Below, piece by piece: positions 49,901-61,907 of a stretch of DNA of 64,000 nt (its first letter is position 1; each line of letters starts with the position of its first letter). Both the position numbers and the translations under genes were made by a program. The stretch comes from Aplectana chamaeleonis. Its lineage: Eukaryota > Nematoda > Chromadorea > Rhabditida > Cosmocercidae. The notes beneath the pieces were generated by a model, which saw only the letters and a program-made list of their open reading frames with translations, did no database searches and was not told where the DNA came from. The stretch lies in assembly GCA_029168955.1 (NCBI GenBank), contig JAPDOI010000065.1, positions 806,001 to 870,000 on the forward strand, read 5' to 3'.

Positions 49901-52900
49901 TATGATACCTTTAAACTTACCAAATACTCCATTCTCAATACAAACGTATGTGGCACGGTTCACGACCTTCATCACCGGCATGCCGAAGAAGAATAGAGCA
50001 GAAATGATGGGGTGAAACTAGAAAATGAGAGCGATGCGACTGTGAGCAAAAATACCATAAAAATGCGGCAACACCAAGGAAATGGCTAGAAGCCCACCGT
50101 AGCGTTATTAGGCATTATATCTCCTAATCCAATGGTCGAAATTGATATGTACGAAAAATAGAAAGCAATGAAGAACGGAATTCCAGTCTGCGGAACATCA
50201 CCCATCCACTCGTCGAACAGGTAAATAAATATGGCAGAAAATAGTAGATAACCTGCAGGATGATTACAGTCTTTTTGATCACAAGAAACGTCATGTTACA
50301 CTAGGGACCTTCAATGAACTGGTAGACCACGTGTCTTGCTTCGGAAAAATATCTTGCACTCCGAAAAAGCTCTTACCGGCCAGTAACATGAGGCAGAACT
50401 TTATCGGAAGTGACACCATACTATCTTCAGAAGGCTGCAGGTAGCCCATAGTCCTCCTAAAAACTTTTTTTTGAAATTTTTCATGCGACAACAATTCTGA
50501 AACACTACTCCAACCTAAATATAGCGAGTATCCGAGCGTAAATCTTCGTGAGATGAACCAGCGTCCACTGACCGAGGTCTCGAATCACGACCAGAGTAAT
50601 GGGGATTGTGATCAACGAGTAGCATATCACGCACACACGGCCAAGCACTGACTCGGGAGCTATTGAGCCTAAAATATCAGAATCATAGGGCGCCTTCACG
50701 TAAAGGTCATTTTCAGTCGTCGGTGAATGCTGGAAGTCCATCAATGTATGGCTGTCTTCTTGTGATCAAGTTTGGTAATGAAAGTGACACAGTGAAACAG
50801 GTACATAAATAGCGCATATACCCGAAGAATCAAAGTTTTGACGCCACCTTCCGCACGTTTTTTCATCGCACACGAACATGATTTCATGACAGCATTCTTC
50901 AGGAGCAAACAGTCAAAACAGCGAAATTCTACCACTCTAATCTTATAGAGAGTTTAATCCAATGTGAAAAAACGTGAGCGACTCAGGAGGCTGACCTCGG
51001 TTTGCTCTATAAGCGTCCTTCAGGAAGCTATAGGAGAGCTCAACCACGTTCTCCCTTTCTATCTTAATCTCTCTCTTTATTAAGTGCGACTGGCATACAT
51101 CGGTTGCAAATAACGGAAGTTGCAAGCCTCGGACAACTCGTCCACAATGGTACCAAAGCTCATTTTTTGAGAGGCCAAATCTCCTCTCACAAGGGACCTT
51201 GTACGATTCCAGAGACATCATTGGAATCAGCATAGGACCGTTCTCAAGATAGGTGGAAAAACAGAACATGGATTCCGCGTTTCGACAGTGGATCTAATCT
51301 GCTCTTTCTCGAGATCAATTGGAGCTAACGAAAAAGCCATCTGTAATTGAACCCAGTTAATGATCACTTGAATGCGCATGCTTCCACCAGTGCTCGTAGC
51401 TGCAGTGAGGTCTAGTTCTCAACGAAGGCAGTCAGTACGTGTTTTTCGTGTTTTCGAAGCATGAAACGTACCGTAACCAGTTGTCGTATACAAATTCATC
51501 GAGAAGAAAATTGCGCTGGAGTAGGTCCATTTGAAGTTGGCGCTTTCCGATTTGTAGTATGTGCTGCCCTCGTAAAGAGATTCATCTTTCAGCAACGAGA
51601 TATAGGCGGACTGAAGAAATGGTATGATCATTTCGTTAGATTTGAGAACCTGAATAAACTAAAAAAGCGATTTCTTCGTCATGTTTTTCCAAATGCATTA
51701 AGTTTATCTTCGATTAGTTCAGGAGGGTTTCGGCAATCGTCTCGATTCAAAAATGACAAAAGTGAATTCGCCCACCTTCAGAAATTCTTCAGCCAGCACG
51801 TTGTTCACAAGGAGCTCTGTTCCGTTCTGCAGCATCATTAACCTCTCGGCGAGGACTCCAATATTCTTGTCGAGAGCGATTTTTCGCTCGGCCACTATCT
51901 TAACTGCAGCATTTCTTTGAACATGAAGAATCAATGATAACTTGTTACAGTAGGAACATGTAAAACTGCTTGGATGAGGTTGGATGACGCAACGCAGTAA
52001 TAACATTATTACAACACGTGACGCACGAATTCTTACGAGCCTCTTTGGACTTGCCCCCATCAGCTGATACGGCTGATTTTCTTATTCATTCGTATTTTTC
52101 TTTTGTGTGACACTTTGGATGCCTCGCGGCACCCATACCTCGCATATCTAGCGACAGCTTCATGCGGTGGATTAAATGCAGGGTTCACGATAAGAATCGT
52201 TTTTCTGATTTTCCGAAAATCTTGAAGACGGTCCCATGCTGATTCCAATGATGTTCTTGAAATTGTACAAGACCTTCTTGGAAAGGAGTTATGGTCCCTC
52301 ATAAATTGAGCTAGGGAAGCATGGTGGACGAGTTGTCCGAGGCTTGTAACTTCCGCCTTGTGCAGCCAATGTATGCGAGCTGACTTGAGTAGAGAGAGAA
52401 ATTAGGAATGAAGGGAAGAACGGGGCTATTGATCGAAAACCATCGCTCATATTACAATCTCGAGCATTCATTTGCCCATGTCGATGGGCGTGGAAAGTGC
52501 ATCTGAGGTGTGACGAGCTGACGGGTGTCCAACTCTGGGACCGTAGGGAACCGTTCCCAACTCATTTTTCTTGGTGTTTTCAACGTTAGGGTTGCGCTAG
52601 GCCCCGCAGCTGCCGATCTCCACCAAAAAATCAGACATAGTTTTTATCGTGGACACTGCCTCTAAAGGCAGTGGTCGCGATGAAAAACGTTATCTACAAA
52701 ACTATAAAAATCAGCCTAGATTGAAAACAGCTGAAAGACTATGAAGGTAGTGCGGTGAAAAACGGGCTAGAATTAGAGTTTCTAGGGCCCAAAGAAGCCA
52801 GTTCGTGCACACGTGCACAGCGCTGCAAAAACGATGTCGCCTCATGCCGAGCAGTCAAAAATCATCGACATTCAGAGGTAGAGATAAATGCAAATTTACG

Positions 52901-55900
52901 TAGTGAAAAGAGTTTACCAATAAAAGCAAGCACCTCAGTCAATGTTTTTGACTAGATGAGTCCGAAGGATAATGTTCATTGATTGAAATCCAATTTTAAG
53001 CCAGCTGATGTTCTTGATATCAGAGATCATCGATGCCGATGATGTGGAGTGGGCTCGTCCACCATCAAAAGACAAGAATGTTTAGGCCTCAAATTTGGCC
53101 CAAAACAGCGGTTTTTTCGCGATTTTTTCTCAATGGTCCCACTACTCTAAACCCAGAAAAGGGTTCAGAGAGGAAAAGAAGACAAGCATATTTTATCGCG
53201 ACCACTGCCTTTAAGTGTGTATAAAGCTATTTCCAAAGGAAACAAGGCAAATTACGGATCACTGATGATGACGGTTACTCAGAAGAGATCGGTTCATTTC
53301 ATAGTTTGCTACAGATTGCCATTATAGCCCGAGCGCGGTTGGATTTCAGCATTGGGTCGCGCTCAGAAGTATTGCGCTTTTTTCTCTCTTTGAAGGTCAT
53401 AAAATCGTTTAATTCTTATGGTTTCTACGCACGCTGGTGCGGAGCGGCTGTTAGAGACAGTGAGAGAGCGCACGACAAACGGAGGGAGCAGAATCGCCCG
53501 CGCCGCTCGCCCAATGAGTCGTGAGAACTACGACTTTTACAGAGGATACATTCCTTCTATTGTTACGTTGCTTCTTTTCCTGCACTTCAATCCTTTTCAC
53601 TAGTTTACTTTTAATCTCTATTGTATACATTGGCGATAAAATTTAAGCATTCATTCAAGCGAAAATTAATGTAAATAGAAATCGAATTGATGTCGTAGTT
53701 CCGCTCAAGCCCACGCAACTCGTATCTCCCTTCGAAGAAAGAAACCATCATTTGAGACTTGCTGTCGTTTTTTTTGTGAAGGGAACTCTCCTTGTCCCCT
53801 TACCCGTTGAATTCTCTAACAACTATTAAGGCTCTTCCCGTGGTTCACCTGTGCCCGTATTCATGAAACGGCGAAGGAGGCGTAACCTCCCCGTACCCGA
53901 CGTATGGCCACCAGTTTTGTGCCTCTTCTGTCAAGATTTCAATAGTGACGGCCCCCTCTTCGCCACCTGTGAGAGCAGAGACAGGCATGAGTAGGCACCC
54001 GCAGAGACGGGTAGGAGGCTGCCGGGTCTCAGCTCCGCTATCAGTGCACTCGGGCGGGCACAACATGCCGGGGTTGTGCCGGTGGATGGTCAGAGAGCGC
54101 GCCGCCTGTCAGTAGCATTTTGATCTCGTTCTGAAACGCAAGATCAACGTAGCCGGCAATTCTCTTCGTCCACCAGCCAGGTGGCTAGAAACCCTCCTGT
54201 CTACCCGCCAGGTAGCCGGGAACCTTCCTGCCCACCTGCCGGGTACTCAGGAAGGTGCAACATTGGAAACTCATCTAATAGCTGGTGGACTTTGCACCTT
54301 CTTGTGAGACTCCTAACGTTTCATGAATGCGGCCACTAGTATTGAAGAAAGTACTCAGCGTCCCATTTAATTTGAAAAAAAGGGTCTCTTGCACGGCCTT
54401 TTATCCTCTGTAAAATGTCGTCTCACGACTCATGGCGTGAGCGGCGCGGGCGATTCTGCCCCCTACGTCTGTCATGCGCTCTCTCACTGTTTCTAACCCC
54501 CGCTCCGCACCAGCACGCGTATAAACCATGGGAAATTCGCGGTTTTATAGCCTTCAGGTGTAACTAGGTTTACATGCAATCTTCTCAGAAACTGCAATTA
54601 TTTTGTGTGCGAAATGTCTAGAATTCCGAGTGAATTTGTGTAAACTATCGAAATGCAATTCAATCGATTAATCACCTGGGAAACGGGGGATCTTGAAGAA
54701 AATCTACGGCAATCTCAAATTTGAACCTTTGCTGTTGGGCTTCGCCAGTGTGGTTCCTTTTTAATAAGTAAGCTTTTTGACTGTGCCCAACATTCTCTGT
54801 CACCTATGATACTGAATACTTGGATGTTCTTCCCGTGTAATTGTCAGTCTTTTATCCTGGTGCAGGTCATATTTTACATGCATATTTTTTATATCTACCT
54901 AAGTTAAGGTATAAATTGCCTTACTATCTAAATTCGAAATTGAAAAACACCTCGTGTTCATGTCTGCTCTCTATGTTGAAGAACATGGCGGCTCCAAGAA
55001 GCGTGTATGATATAACTAACAACAGCATACACAAATGACGAAAGCCATACTTTCTTCGATTATGCACCATCCAGTAAATTGAACGATGAAATTCTGAAAA
55101 ACTTATTTCCGTTTCCTGCTTATGAGGGAATTTCGAAAAAAAAACTGTAACTCACGTCTTGTCGTCACTGGCGGCTGTGTTGCAGTATCTTGCAGATTGT
55201 TATTGTTCTCCGACATCGTGGTTTGTTTCAAAATGTATTCGGGAGCCCCAAAGAGTGAATCGTAATTCTTGTCTACAAGTCGTCTTTTATGTAGCAATTT
55301 GAAACTTGTACTTGCAGTACACATCCCAAGTTGGCCACATTCTCGCAAATAAAATACCTTCCAGAAAGTTCATTCCGCTCTTACTTTCATGTCATCAGCA
55401 TCAGGCCGTGACCAAAAACGTTTGGAAAACAAGCTTGTTTTGCTGATCGGCATTTGCTGAGAACTTTAAATAAGTTTCTCACCACTCAGCAGCCCATTTG
55501 GGTGCCTATCGTAATACTCCTGGGCCGCTCTGAACAACTCCGGGTCTCTCTTGCCATTGGTCAGTGAAGGATTGGTACTGTCGCATGGAGTCGTATCATC
55601 CAATGAGCTCAATCTGTTCACCATCGCACGATCCTTAGCTGTGCCATGTAGCGTTGATGTTCGCCGCATCGGTTGTCCGGAAAAACTCTGTGAACGATCC
55701 GCTCTCCTGAAAAGGAAATCCAGGTTTAAGGCAGGCAGGGTTCGCATTAGAGGCACTGTTCACGATAAACTTCGTCCTTGCTTTTTCGAAAAAAAAAACA
55801 ATTGTGGTGGCCCACAGGAGCAGAACAGTGTTGGAAAAACGAATTACACTACCGCCCGTAGGATTTGGTCAGAAAGCGAACGAGGTCGGGTTTCCGCGTC

Positions 55901-58900
55901 TTTTTTGTACAACTTGCTTCAAAGTCAACTTTGAGCGAAACTAGGGAGATAATCATGATCCTGGTGTTGAGGGCTATCCAATGGTATAACCAATGTCAGC
56001 ATTTCGTTGAGAACCATGAAAATTTCGCAATCAACCAGCTCTTTACATACGGTAGACACAGCGAAACGCAGACGGAGACGGTAGCGCCCCATCCGCCACG
56101 GTACCGTAATCACAAAACTGGCAGGGAGCGAAACTCACATAGTTCGCAACTAAACCGCCTTAAAAGTTAAATCAATGGGTAGCCTTCAACGCCAGGATCA
56201 TGAACAGCTTTCCAGTTTCACTCAAAGTTGACTTTGAAGCGTAACAAAAAAGAGGAAAAAGACGCGAAAACCCGACCACGCTCGCTTTCTGACCAAATCC
56301 TACGAGCGGTATTGTAGAAAGCCCTCCCAGAGGCTAAAAACGGTTTTCAAGATTATCCCAGTGGGCAGGGCCGAACTCCTTGGGTCTAGTTGTTGTCGAA
56401 ACCACCGACACGGATCTATCAATGAAGCGCTTTGACCTGCGATCATCAGCAGTGGTCCTTATTGAATTTTTAGGCAATGTATTGGGCAGATTTTTGCCTG
56501 ACAAACATATCCGGATGTTTTCGACAACCACTTCTCAAATTTAATGTTTTTTTTTCAAGAAAAAACCACCGCCGATGATTGCAGCAGGGGTGTGCGTTGT
56601 TCGTTCTTTCGGTTTTTTCGTTTTTCGCTCTTTTTGGCGAAAAAAATCAATATCGAAAAAAAAAACGAAGTTCAATTTTTTTCGGTTTTTTCCGCTCCAA
56701 AATTTGCGGTTCTGATGCGACTGGCAATCTATCCTTTGCTGCCTGCAGACGTCTGCAGCAAGTTTGCACTCGTCTTTCATTTGATTTCAGAATCTCGCGC
56801 AGAAACAAATCTATGATCTGCCCCTTGCACAGCGGTATCTTCAACTCGACTCTTGCGAACCCCTAGTGATCTTTTTTATTTCGACTAACACCAGCAGCGG
56901 AGCGTGGGCCTCGATAAAATTCAGTTATGTAGGGATAAGGAGATTCCGACGAAAAATCCACACTCCGCGTGGTGATAATGGAAAATAAAAGCCTTCTTGA
57001 AATGAAACAGAGTCTACATCATTTTCACAAAAAATAGATTGATTGGGTCAAAATTTCTTGGGTTTCCTGTTTTTAGTCAGACTGAAACTACTACGGCGCA
57101 TCATTTGAGCATGGTCATAATGCTCACGAATAATGCTCCAAAGAACTAAAAAATATAAAATTCGCTGGGCGGAAAAATCACCAATCTAATAACGCTAATC
57201 GATTCCGCATAGCTGATAACCTGTGGCCGTATTCTTGAAACTACAGGAGCCTCCCGGGAAGGTTTTTAGAACCAGCCGATGTATGCGTCCGGCGAACTTT
57301 GGACCCTAACGGAAGGCTCCCGTTTTTTTTATGAATACGGTACCTGCATCGGCAATCCAAAGGCAGCGTTCACGATATTTAGTCTCGAAGACTTTTCACA
57401 GTAAAATGACAGCCGAGAAGATTTCTAAGCTCTCAATATCGAATAAGCGGTTCAAAAAGAGATAGGAATGGCAAAATAACGGAAGCAAACAAGCGTTCTG
57501 AGGTCACCGAAACGCCTCATGCCTCCTTTCCACCCCCTAGACGTGAAGAAAGGAACACTCGAGATCGTAATAGCATAAGGTAATCAAAACACGGAAGTAT
57601 CGTCGATCACTAAATGGGGGGTAGCCGCGGCGCAGCGATCTAAGGGGCCGTTTATACTTCCGCCGCCGAGCGGCGTGGCAGAGACCATTTCTGTAAAGGG
57701 GTCTCCAGAGTGGAAGTCGCGGCGTACTCGCAGCGACGAACAGCATTGGGTGATGCAATATCGATTACATTCGGCAACGATGGCGACAGACGCGACGTGA
57801 AGGGCGACGAGGGGGCACCGCAGAGCGTATTGACTCCGCGACGGCCCTACATCACTGCCAGCGAGCGGCAACCGACGCCGCGACGATAAGGTTTCAAAAC
57901 ATTTTTGTCGCCGCATCAAAGGTGATGCTCGGCGACCACTCGCCGGTCGCTGCAATTTAGCAGACCCCTTAATATTGATCATGTGGCGCAGCACGATCGA
58001 TATCGTAGGATTGCACTTCACCGCGCCTCTCGGCGGTGGAAGGGTGGAAGTTTTTGTCATACATTAACGACATTAACGAAACTGGCAACTTTAGCTTTAG
58101 TTTTCTGTTGCTGTTCAAACAAATTCCATCTCAACCTCTTTTAGATCCATTTTTTTTGTTTGAAAACTGTGCAAAACTCTTTTATCTAGAAGCTAAGGGC
58201 AATAATATAGGGCAATAATATCGAAAAAAGTAGGAATGCCAAGAAAAAATCATTTTCATTCCCGTGGCTTGATCCAAAATCGTCCGTCAATTTCACGCGA
58301 AATTACGTCCGCTCGAGAGTTTTGAAATCGCTGGAAGAAACGATTTCAAGTCGCGGCATGGAGCAATTTCAGATCGCGACAGTATTGTTGGTCGCTTCGA
58401 CTTCAAGTCGAAAAGACCAGCTATGAATGAGCCTTTAGTTCTGGTCAAAAACTCGTAAAAACGTGGGCATGAATGTTCAGAGAACTACTGCAGTTTTGAG
58501 CAAAAAGCTCACAAGAAGAATATCAGAAGGTGTTCAGCGCTACAATTTTGTCAGGATTCGCCATTGCAACAAGGGTGAAATTCCCTATATTAATACGTTG
58601 ATTGCGTATGCTTTTGCTCCACTTAGAAAACATATTTGTGTCATTATTTCAAGCACTTCGACTACGTTGCCTTTTTTCCGGTCAAAAGAATGTAATTACG
58701 AAAAGAAGACGTACCGCAAAACAAAGAAATTTTCGGTTTTTTTTTCGGATTTGTTCGAAATCAAAACCGAAAATGTTTCGTTTTTCGATTTTTCGGTTTC
58801 AAAATTTTTCGTACATGCCTGGATCGCAGGTCAAAGCGTGGTAGTGATAGACACGTGACAATAACAACTAGACCCAAGGAGGCCGGACTCGCCCACTGGG

Positions 58901-61434
58901 TTAATCTTCAAAGCGGTTTTTCGCCTCTGGGAATCCTTTCAAATCAGTTTTTTCAACACTGTTCTGTTTCTGGGGTTACCACCATTGTTTTTCAAAGTGT
59001 TGATGTTGAAGGCATAGTCCTGTGAACAATAATCCGAATTTTGAAATTGTCACAGTCCTGAGAAGAGAAAAAGGGTACCCGAATGGCAATTTCGAGATTG
59101 TTCAGCAGAATTGTTTCGGATCTAGTTTGAAACTTTTTTTGAGGGCGGTTCTAAGTGCTGATCACAAATCCGAGACCCACTTTTCAATTTTCTAGAAATA
59201 TCGACTGATTTGGTTCAGAGCTTCCCAGTGGGGAAAGCACGACTTTTGTCGATTCTCTGAATGGTGTGATAAAATAGCTATACTCAAGCGATTGCCGGCC
59301 CCGAGCCGCACCGCACAGGAATCGGAGCCGCCTGGCAGTTCGGCTCGTACTCTCAATCTCCGGGCTGATGCTGTCGCTGTTCGGGCGAACCAGAGTAGCC
59401 CGAACAGCAACAGCAGTGGCCCGGGAAGCAACAGCAGTGGCCTGGACAGCAACAGAATCCGACTCGCGAATTGGGAACACGAGCCGAACTGTTAGGCGGC
59501 TCGGGGCCGAGAATCGTCTGAGTAGAACTCTACTATGAAGTTTATTGGCCCACTTAACACGAATATTTGATCCAATCGCTGATTTTTGTTCGATAACGAT
59601 ATGTGATGATGGTTATATGGTATTTCCGTCGAGGTTTAAGATTTGGCTAAAATTTCCTCTGTGGGTGTTTTGGTACGCCGTACACGACTGTCGATTTTGT
59701 CGGTCCACTTGTCGATTTTCTAAATACTAGGGTAGGTTATTCAGCGGAAAGGCATTTCGCCTAGCGTGACCTACAGTAACCCTAAGCCAAGCGGAAAACA
59801 GATCCAAGATTCGCGTTTAGCGCCCTGAATAACCCCCAGTTGGACTTTTTGGGCCGGGTGTTTAAAGAATTTTAAGCCTGGATCGCAAGATAAAAGACAG
59901 CAAAGAAAGCATTCAAGAGAATCTCGTTAATGGGCCCTCGGTGGACACTCGTATCTCGCCGTCCTAACTTGTTACTGTGGATTTTTTTGTTATGACCAGG
60001 TCTACAGCCTATGTATCTTACAGAAAGTAGGCCGGGTGGGCAGCACCGCGCGATTGAAGGACATCTCATGTGAATTATCCTAGTCTCACCGACGACTTTC
60101 CAGTTTTTTGTTGACATCTTGTAGCCTAGCGAGCTGAATAACGTTTCAAACAATAAAAAAATCGCTGGCGAGACTTAAAAAATTCACTTGTGAGTGAATT
60201 TAGAGACAGTGAGAGAGCGGAGGGTTAACGGAGGCTGAGGCATCGCGCGCGCCGCTCGCGCCTCAAATGATGTGAATTACGACGTTTTATAGAGGGTACC
60301 TACCTATGAGGATACCACATTAGCCGTTTCGATCGCGAACTCTGCCTCTAAGCTGATCGGGGGGGGACTGAGGACACCGGCAGTTTTCCTTCACTCCTAC
60401 TGCTCACCTATACAAGCGACCGTCGGCGTTGTTGTGAATACCAAGGCGATGACCTGAAGTGTACGTGTGGATGTTGCCGTCCCAATTGTCGTAGTCCTCG
60501 ATGAGCTCTGAAAAAAAGTTTCTTGAAACGTTCCCCCTGTTTGACCAGCATTGTACAGGCAAACATAATCCAGCCAATCTTAAGCGCCAGCTGCTATGGA
60601 GGCTGCTGTTTGATCGCCTTTGCATTACTCCTATTTGAGCAGTTTTCTTCAGTGACAAGAAAGGTTGTTGCGCACTATGGATAACTATCACTTTTACAAA
60701 AATCGGACGATTAGTCGACACCCGGTCGGTAACCACTGATATTCATTCTCAGACATTCGCTGTTACAAGTTCGATACCAGAAAGCAGAGTAGTTATAAAC
60801 CGCGAACCAATAGGGTATCAAAATTGATTTAGCAAACCAAGCCGCGGCCACATTCGCAACATATTAGTTTGCTACAGGTTTGGATTTAGTGGAAACAGTA
60901 GTTTATTATGAACCGCCAATGAATATGGCTGTCTGTTATGAACCGCCAACCAAAAACGGTAGGTCATCTATCCGAAAAACATGGCTTCATGGGTAGTTCT
61001 GGCAACCCGGTCTGGCCATTCCCTTGTAGGTCACACGTGATCCGGTGCTAAGATTGCCATCAAGGCACCAGAAAACGCAGCCTAAGTTTCTACCCTCGTC
61101 TACCGATTCCTTCAGGACATTTTTTCTCGGGGGGAAAACAACAGCGAGGACTCCGTCGCCACTAAATCTTGTCCATATTGTGAGGCAAGACAAACAAAAA
61201 TGATTATTCAACTCCAATTCCAAAGTTTTTCCATGCGAGATACAACAGAATAAAACGAAATCTTGCCTGCATGTCTGCTAACCAAGGTTGGAAAGGAGTT
61301 GTAATGCATTGCTATCGCGTGCAATTGATGAATGATAACCATGCTACGATAATCTGCAGATTCGACGACTATCGCTTACCTTCGAAAGTTTTCGTAGATT
61401 GTGATGGAAGCGGCGAGTGGTGATTCGCAACGGC
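46909..61434 (-). CDS. Two-pore-domain (TWK-type) potassium channel, gene B, paralogue of gene A, 13 exons recovered, 5' end incomplete
   Basis: Second K2P channel subunit in the same orientation as gene A. Exons in coding order: 61434-61380 (tentative), 60507-60408, 55706-55483, 55272-55156, 55093-54951, 51898-51776, 51610-51472, 50668-50515, 50456-50377, 50252-50098, 50017-49921, 47603-47536, 47073-46909 (TAG at 46909-46911). They join in frame to about 539 residues. M1 (HLCMLLLVISYTLLG) is in the 55093 exon, a cap helix with sequon NGT in 51898, P1 filter TTTGYG across 51610/50668, P2 filter TIGLGD in 50252 and M4 (HPIISALFFFGMP) in 50017. In the 52-residue P2 exon 42 residues match gene A. 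The 60507 exon begins LIEDYDNWDGNIHT and matches the 16988 exon of gene A around DGNIH. The 61434 exon has a TTTAG acceptor, GTAAGC donor and correct phase, but no counterpart was found in A. No start codon is identified. Introns carry many foldback elements; one ends 2 bp from the donor hexamer after 49921. Confidence 0.9.
47741..47881. mobile_element. Small palindromic MITE with flanking 10-bp direct repeat
   Basis: Inverted ends GGGCTCTCTACACACCGAGG and CCTCGGTGTGTAGAGAGCCC. CGTCAGTATC occurs on both sides (47724-47733 and 47888-47897), a likely target-site duplication. It lies in the gene B intron upstream of the 47603 exon. Confidence 0.8.
49268..49912. mobile_element. Foldback/MITE element, GCATACACG family, copy 2, next to a splice donor
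   Basis: Two inverted halves of about 300 bp form a long palindrome. Left end AAATGCAGCATACACGAT, right end GTTTGTATGATACCTTT. It lies in the gene B intron downstream of the 50017-49921 exon. Its right boundary is only 2 bp from the GTAAGT donor hexamer at 49915-49920. A half copy is at 46003-46320. Confidence 0.75.
51050..51275 (-). repeat. Family 2 MITE fragment without termini
   Basis: Matches the interior of the family 2 element at 35400-35650 (ACATCGGTTGCAAATAACGG, then the TTGGAATCA segment). Neither AAAGGCAGTG terminus is present. It lies in the gene B intron between the 51610 and 50668 exons. Confidence 0.6.
52174..52663 (+). mobile_element. Foldback/MITE element, family 2, full copy
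   Basis: Ends AAATGCAGGGTTCACGAT and ATCGTGGACACTGCC. It is immediately followed by the family 1 copy at 52664. Lies in a gene B intron. Interior as in 35173-35661, opposite orientation. Confidence 0.8.
52664..53212 (+). mobile_element. Foldback/MITE element, family 1, copy 4
   Basis: Ends AAAGGCAGTGGTCGCGAT and ATCGCGACCACTGCCTTT, the best preserved inverted pair of the family. It abuts a family 2 element ending at 52663, in the gene B intron between the 55093-54951 and 51898-51776 exons. Confidence 0.85.
53853..54335. mobile_element. Nested MITE, GCCCGTATTCATGAAAC ends
   Basis: Left GCCCGTATTCATGAAAC, right GTTTCATGAATGCGGCC. Same termini as the small palindrome at 57227-57340 and a half copy near 18957-19060. 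Its interior contains a threefold direct repeat at 54173-54248. Confidence 0.7.
54173..54248 (+). repeat. Short tandem repeat, three imperfect units of about 31 bp
   Basis: Units begin ACCAGCCAGGTGGCTAG, ACCCGCCAGGTAGCCGG and ACCTGCCGGGTACTCAG. The third unit is partial. Confidence 0.65.
55844..56317. mobile_element. Palindromic MITE inserted in the arm of a larger foldback element
   Basis: Arms 55844-55940 and 56213-56317 are inverted copies (GTAGGATTTGGTCAGAAAGC against GCTTTCTGACCAAATCCTAC). The segment is absent from the homologous right arm of the outer element at 58864-59030, so it is a clean insertion. Confidence 0.8.
57227..57340. mobile_element. Small palindromic MITE, CCGTATTC ends
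   Basis: CCGTATTCTTGAAACTACAG at the left, GGCTCCCG then ATGAATACGG at the right: one 114-bp imperfect hairpin. Same family as the ends of 53853-54335. It lies within the element at 55753-59030. Confidence 0.7.
59296..59509. mobile_element. GC-rich palindromic MITE
   Basis: Ends CGGCCCCGAGCCG and CGGCTCGGGGCCG, with a paired AGTTCGGCTCGT block inside: about 40-bp arms. The centre has CAACAGCAGTGGCC direct repeats at 59407-59440. It lies in a gene B intron. Confidence 0.75.
59732..59838. repeat. Small inverted repeat
   Basis: Imperfect hairpin with ends GTAGGTTATTCAGCG and CGCCCTGAATAACCCC, about 107 bp, in a gene B intron. Confidence 0.5.
60203..60298 (+). repeat. Solitary arm of the 53393-54557 foldback element
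   Basis: Reads GAGACAGTGAGAGAGCGGAG, then the GCGCGCGCCGCTCGCGCC block and ACGACGTTTTATAGAGG, matching the left arm at 53450-53550. No inverted partner nearby. Confidence 0.65.
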
Positions 61435-61907
61435 CTAAATGTGATCTGTTGAGTAGTGCGAAAATTCGCGATTGTACTTCTTTGTTAGCGTTTGTGGTAT
61501 GACTTGGTGGTACATTCGATGGACATAACAAAAGTACCCTATCGTTGTAATAACGACGGAGCGTTGATAAAGATCAATTCATTTGTTTCAGCGGGCACTT
61601 GGCTTTACTAATGTATGTCAGTTTTCACCCGTTCTACTTTGCACAATCTAGAGAGGAAAATGTTGCTCTCTTTCAACTGATAGAGGTGGGGATAGACCGA
61701 ATATGCTATGGGATTTCTCATCCAAAGCTGTCAAGCATCTCGAGTTCTTCTGCTACGAATCTCTCCACGAAGATTCTCTTGTTTTTTTTTTGTTATTTTT
61801 ACCTTTCTGTTCTTGTGATAGTGAGTCTCTGCCATGGAAAATTGCCAGAGAAGTCAAATTGGGAGTCAATGGCCAAGTGATTAGCAGAAAGGTGACTTAC
61901 TTGACTT

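Larger units (their letters stand above)
53393..54557. mobile_element. Foldback element with about 155-bp arms, gene B intron
   Basis: Arms 53393-53550 and 54400-54557 are inverted copies (GTTAGAGACAGTGAGAGAGCG against CGCTCTCTCACTGTTTCTAA). It encloses another palindromic element at 53853-54335. A lone arm copy is at 60203-60298 in another intron of the same gene. Confidence 0.8.
55753..59030. mobile_element. Foldback element with about 140-bp inverted arms, interrupted by a second palindrome
   Basis: Left arm 55753-55843 plus 56318-56395, right arm 58864-59030. The reverse complement of the right arm is continuous where the left arm is split. The left edge reads CACTGTTCACGATAAAC, close to the shared signature; the right edge is decayed. 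It fills most of the intron between the gene B 60507-60408 and 55706-55483 exons. The middle (57360-58440) is GC-rich in part and not recognised. Confidence 0.65.

Noticed and set aside
57640..58440. Possible MITE with GGGGCCGTTTATACTTCC and AAGGCTCATTCATAGC-type ends
   Set aside because: The termini do not pair well enough on reading to support an inverted repeat.
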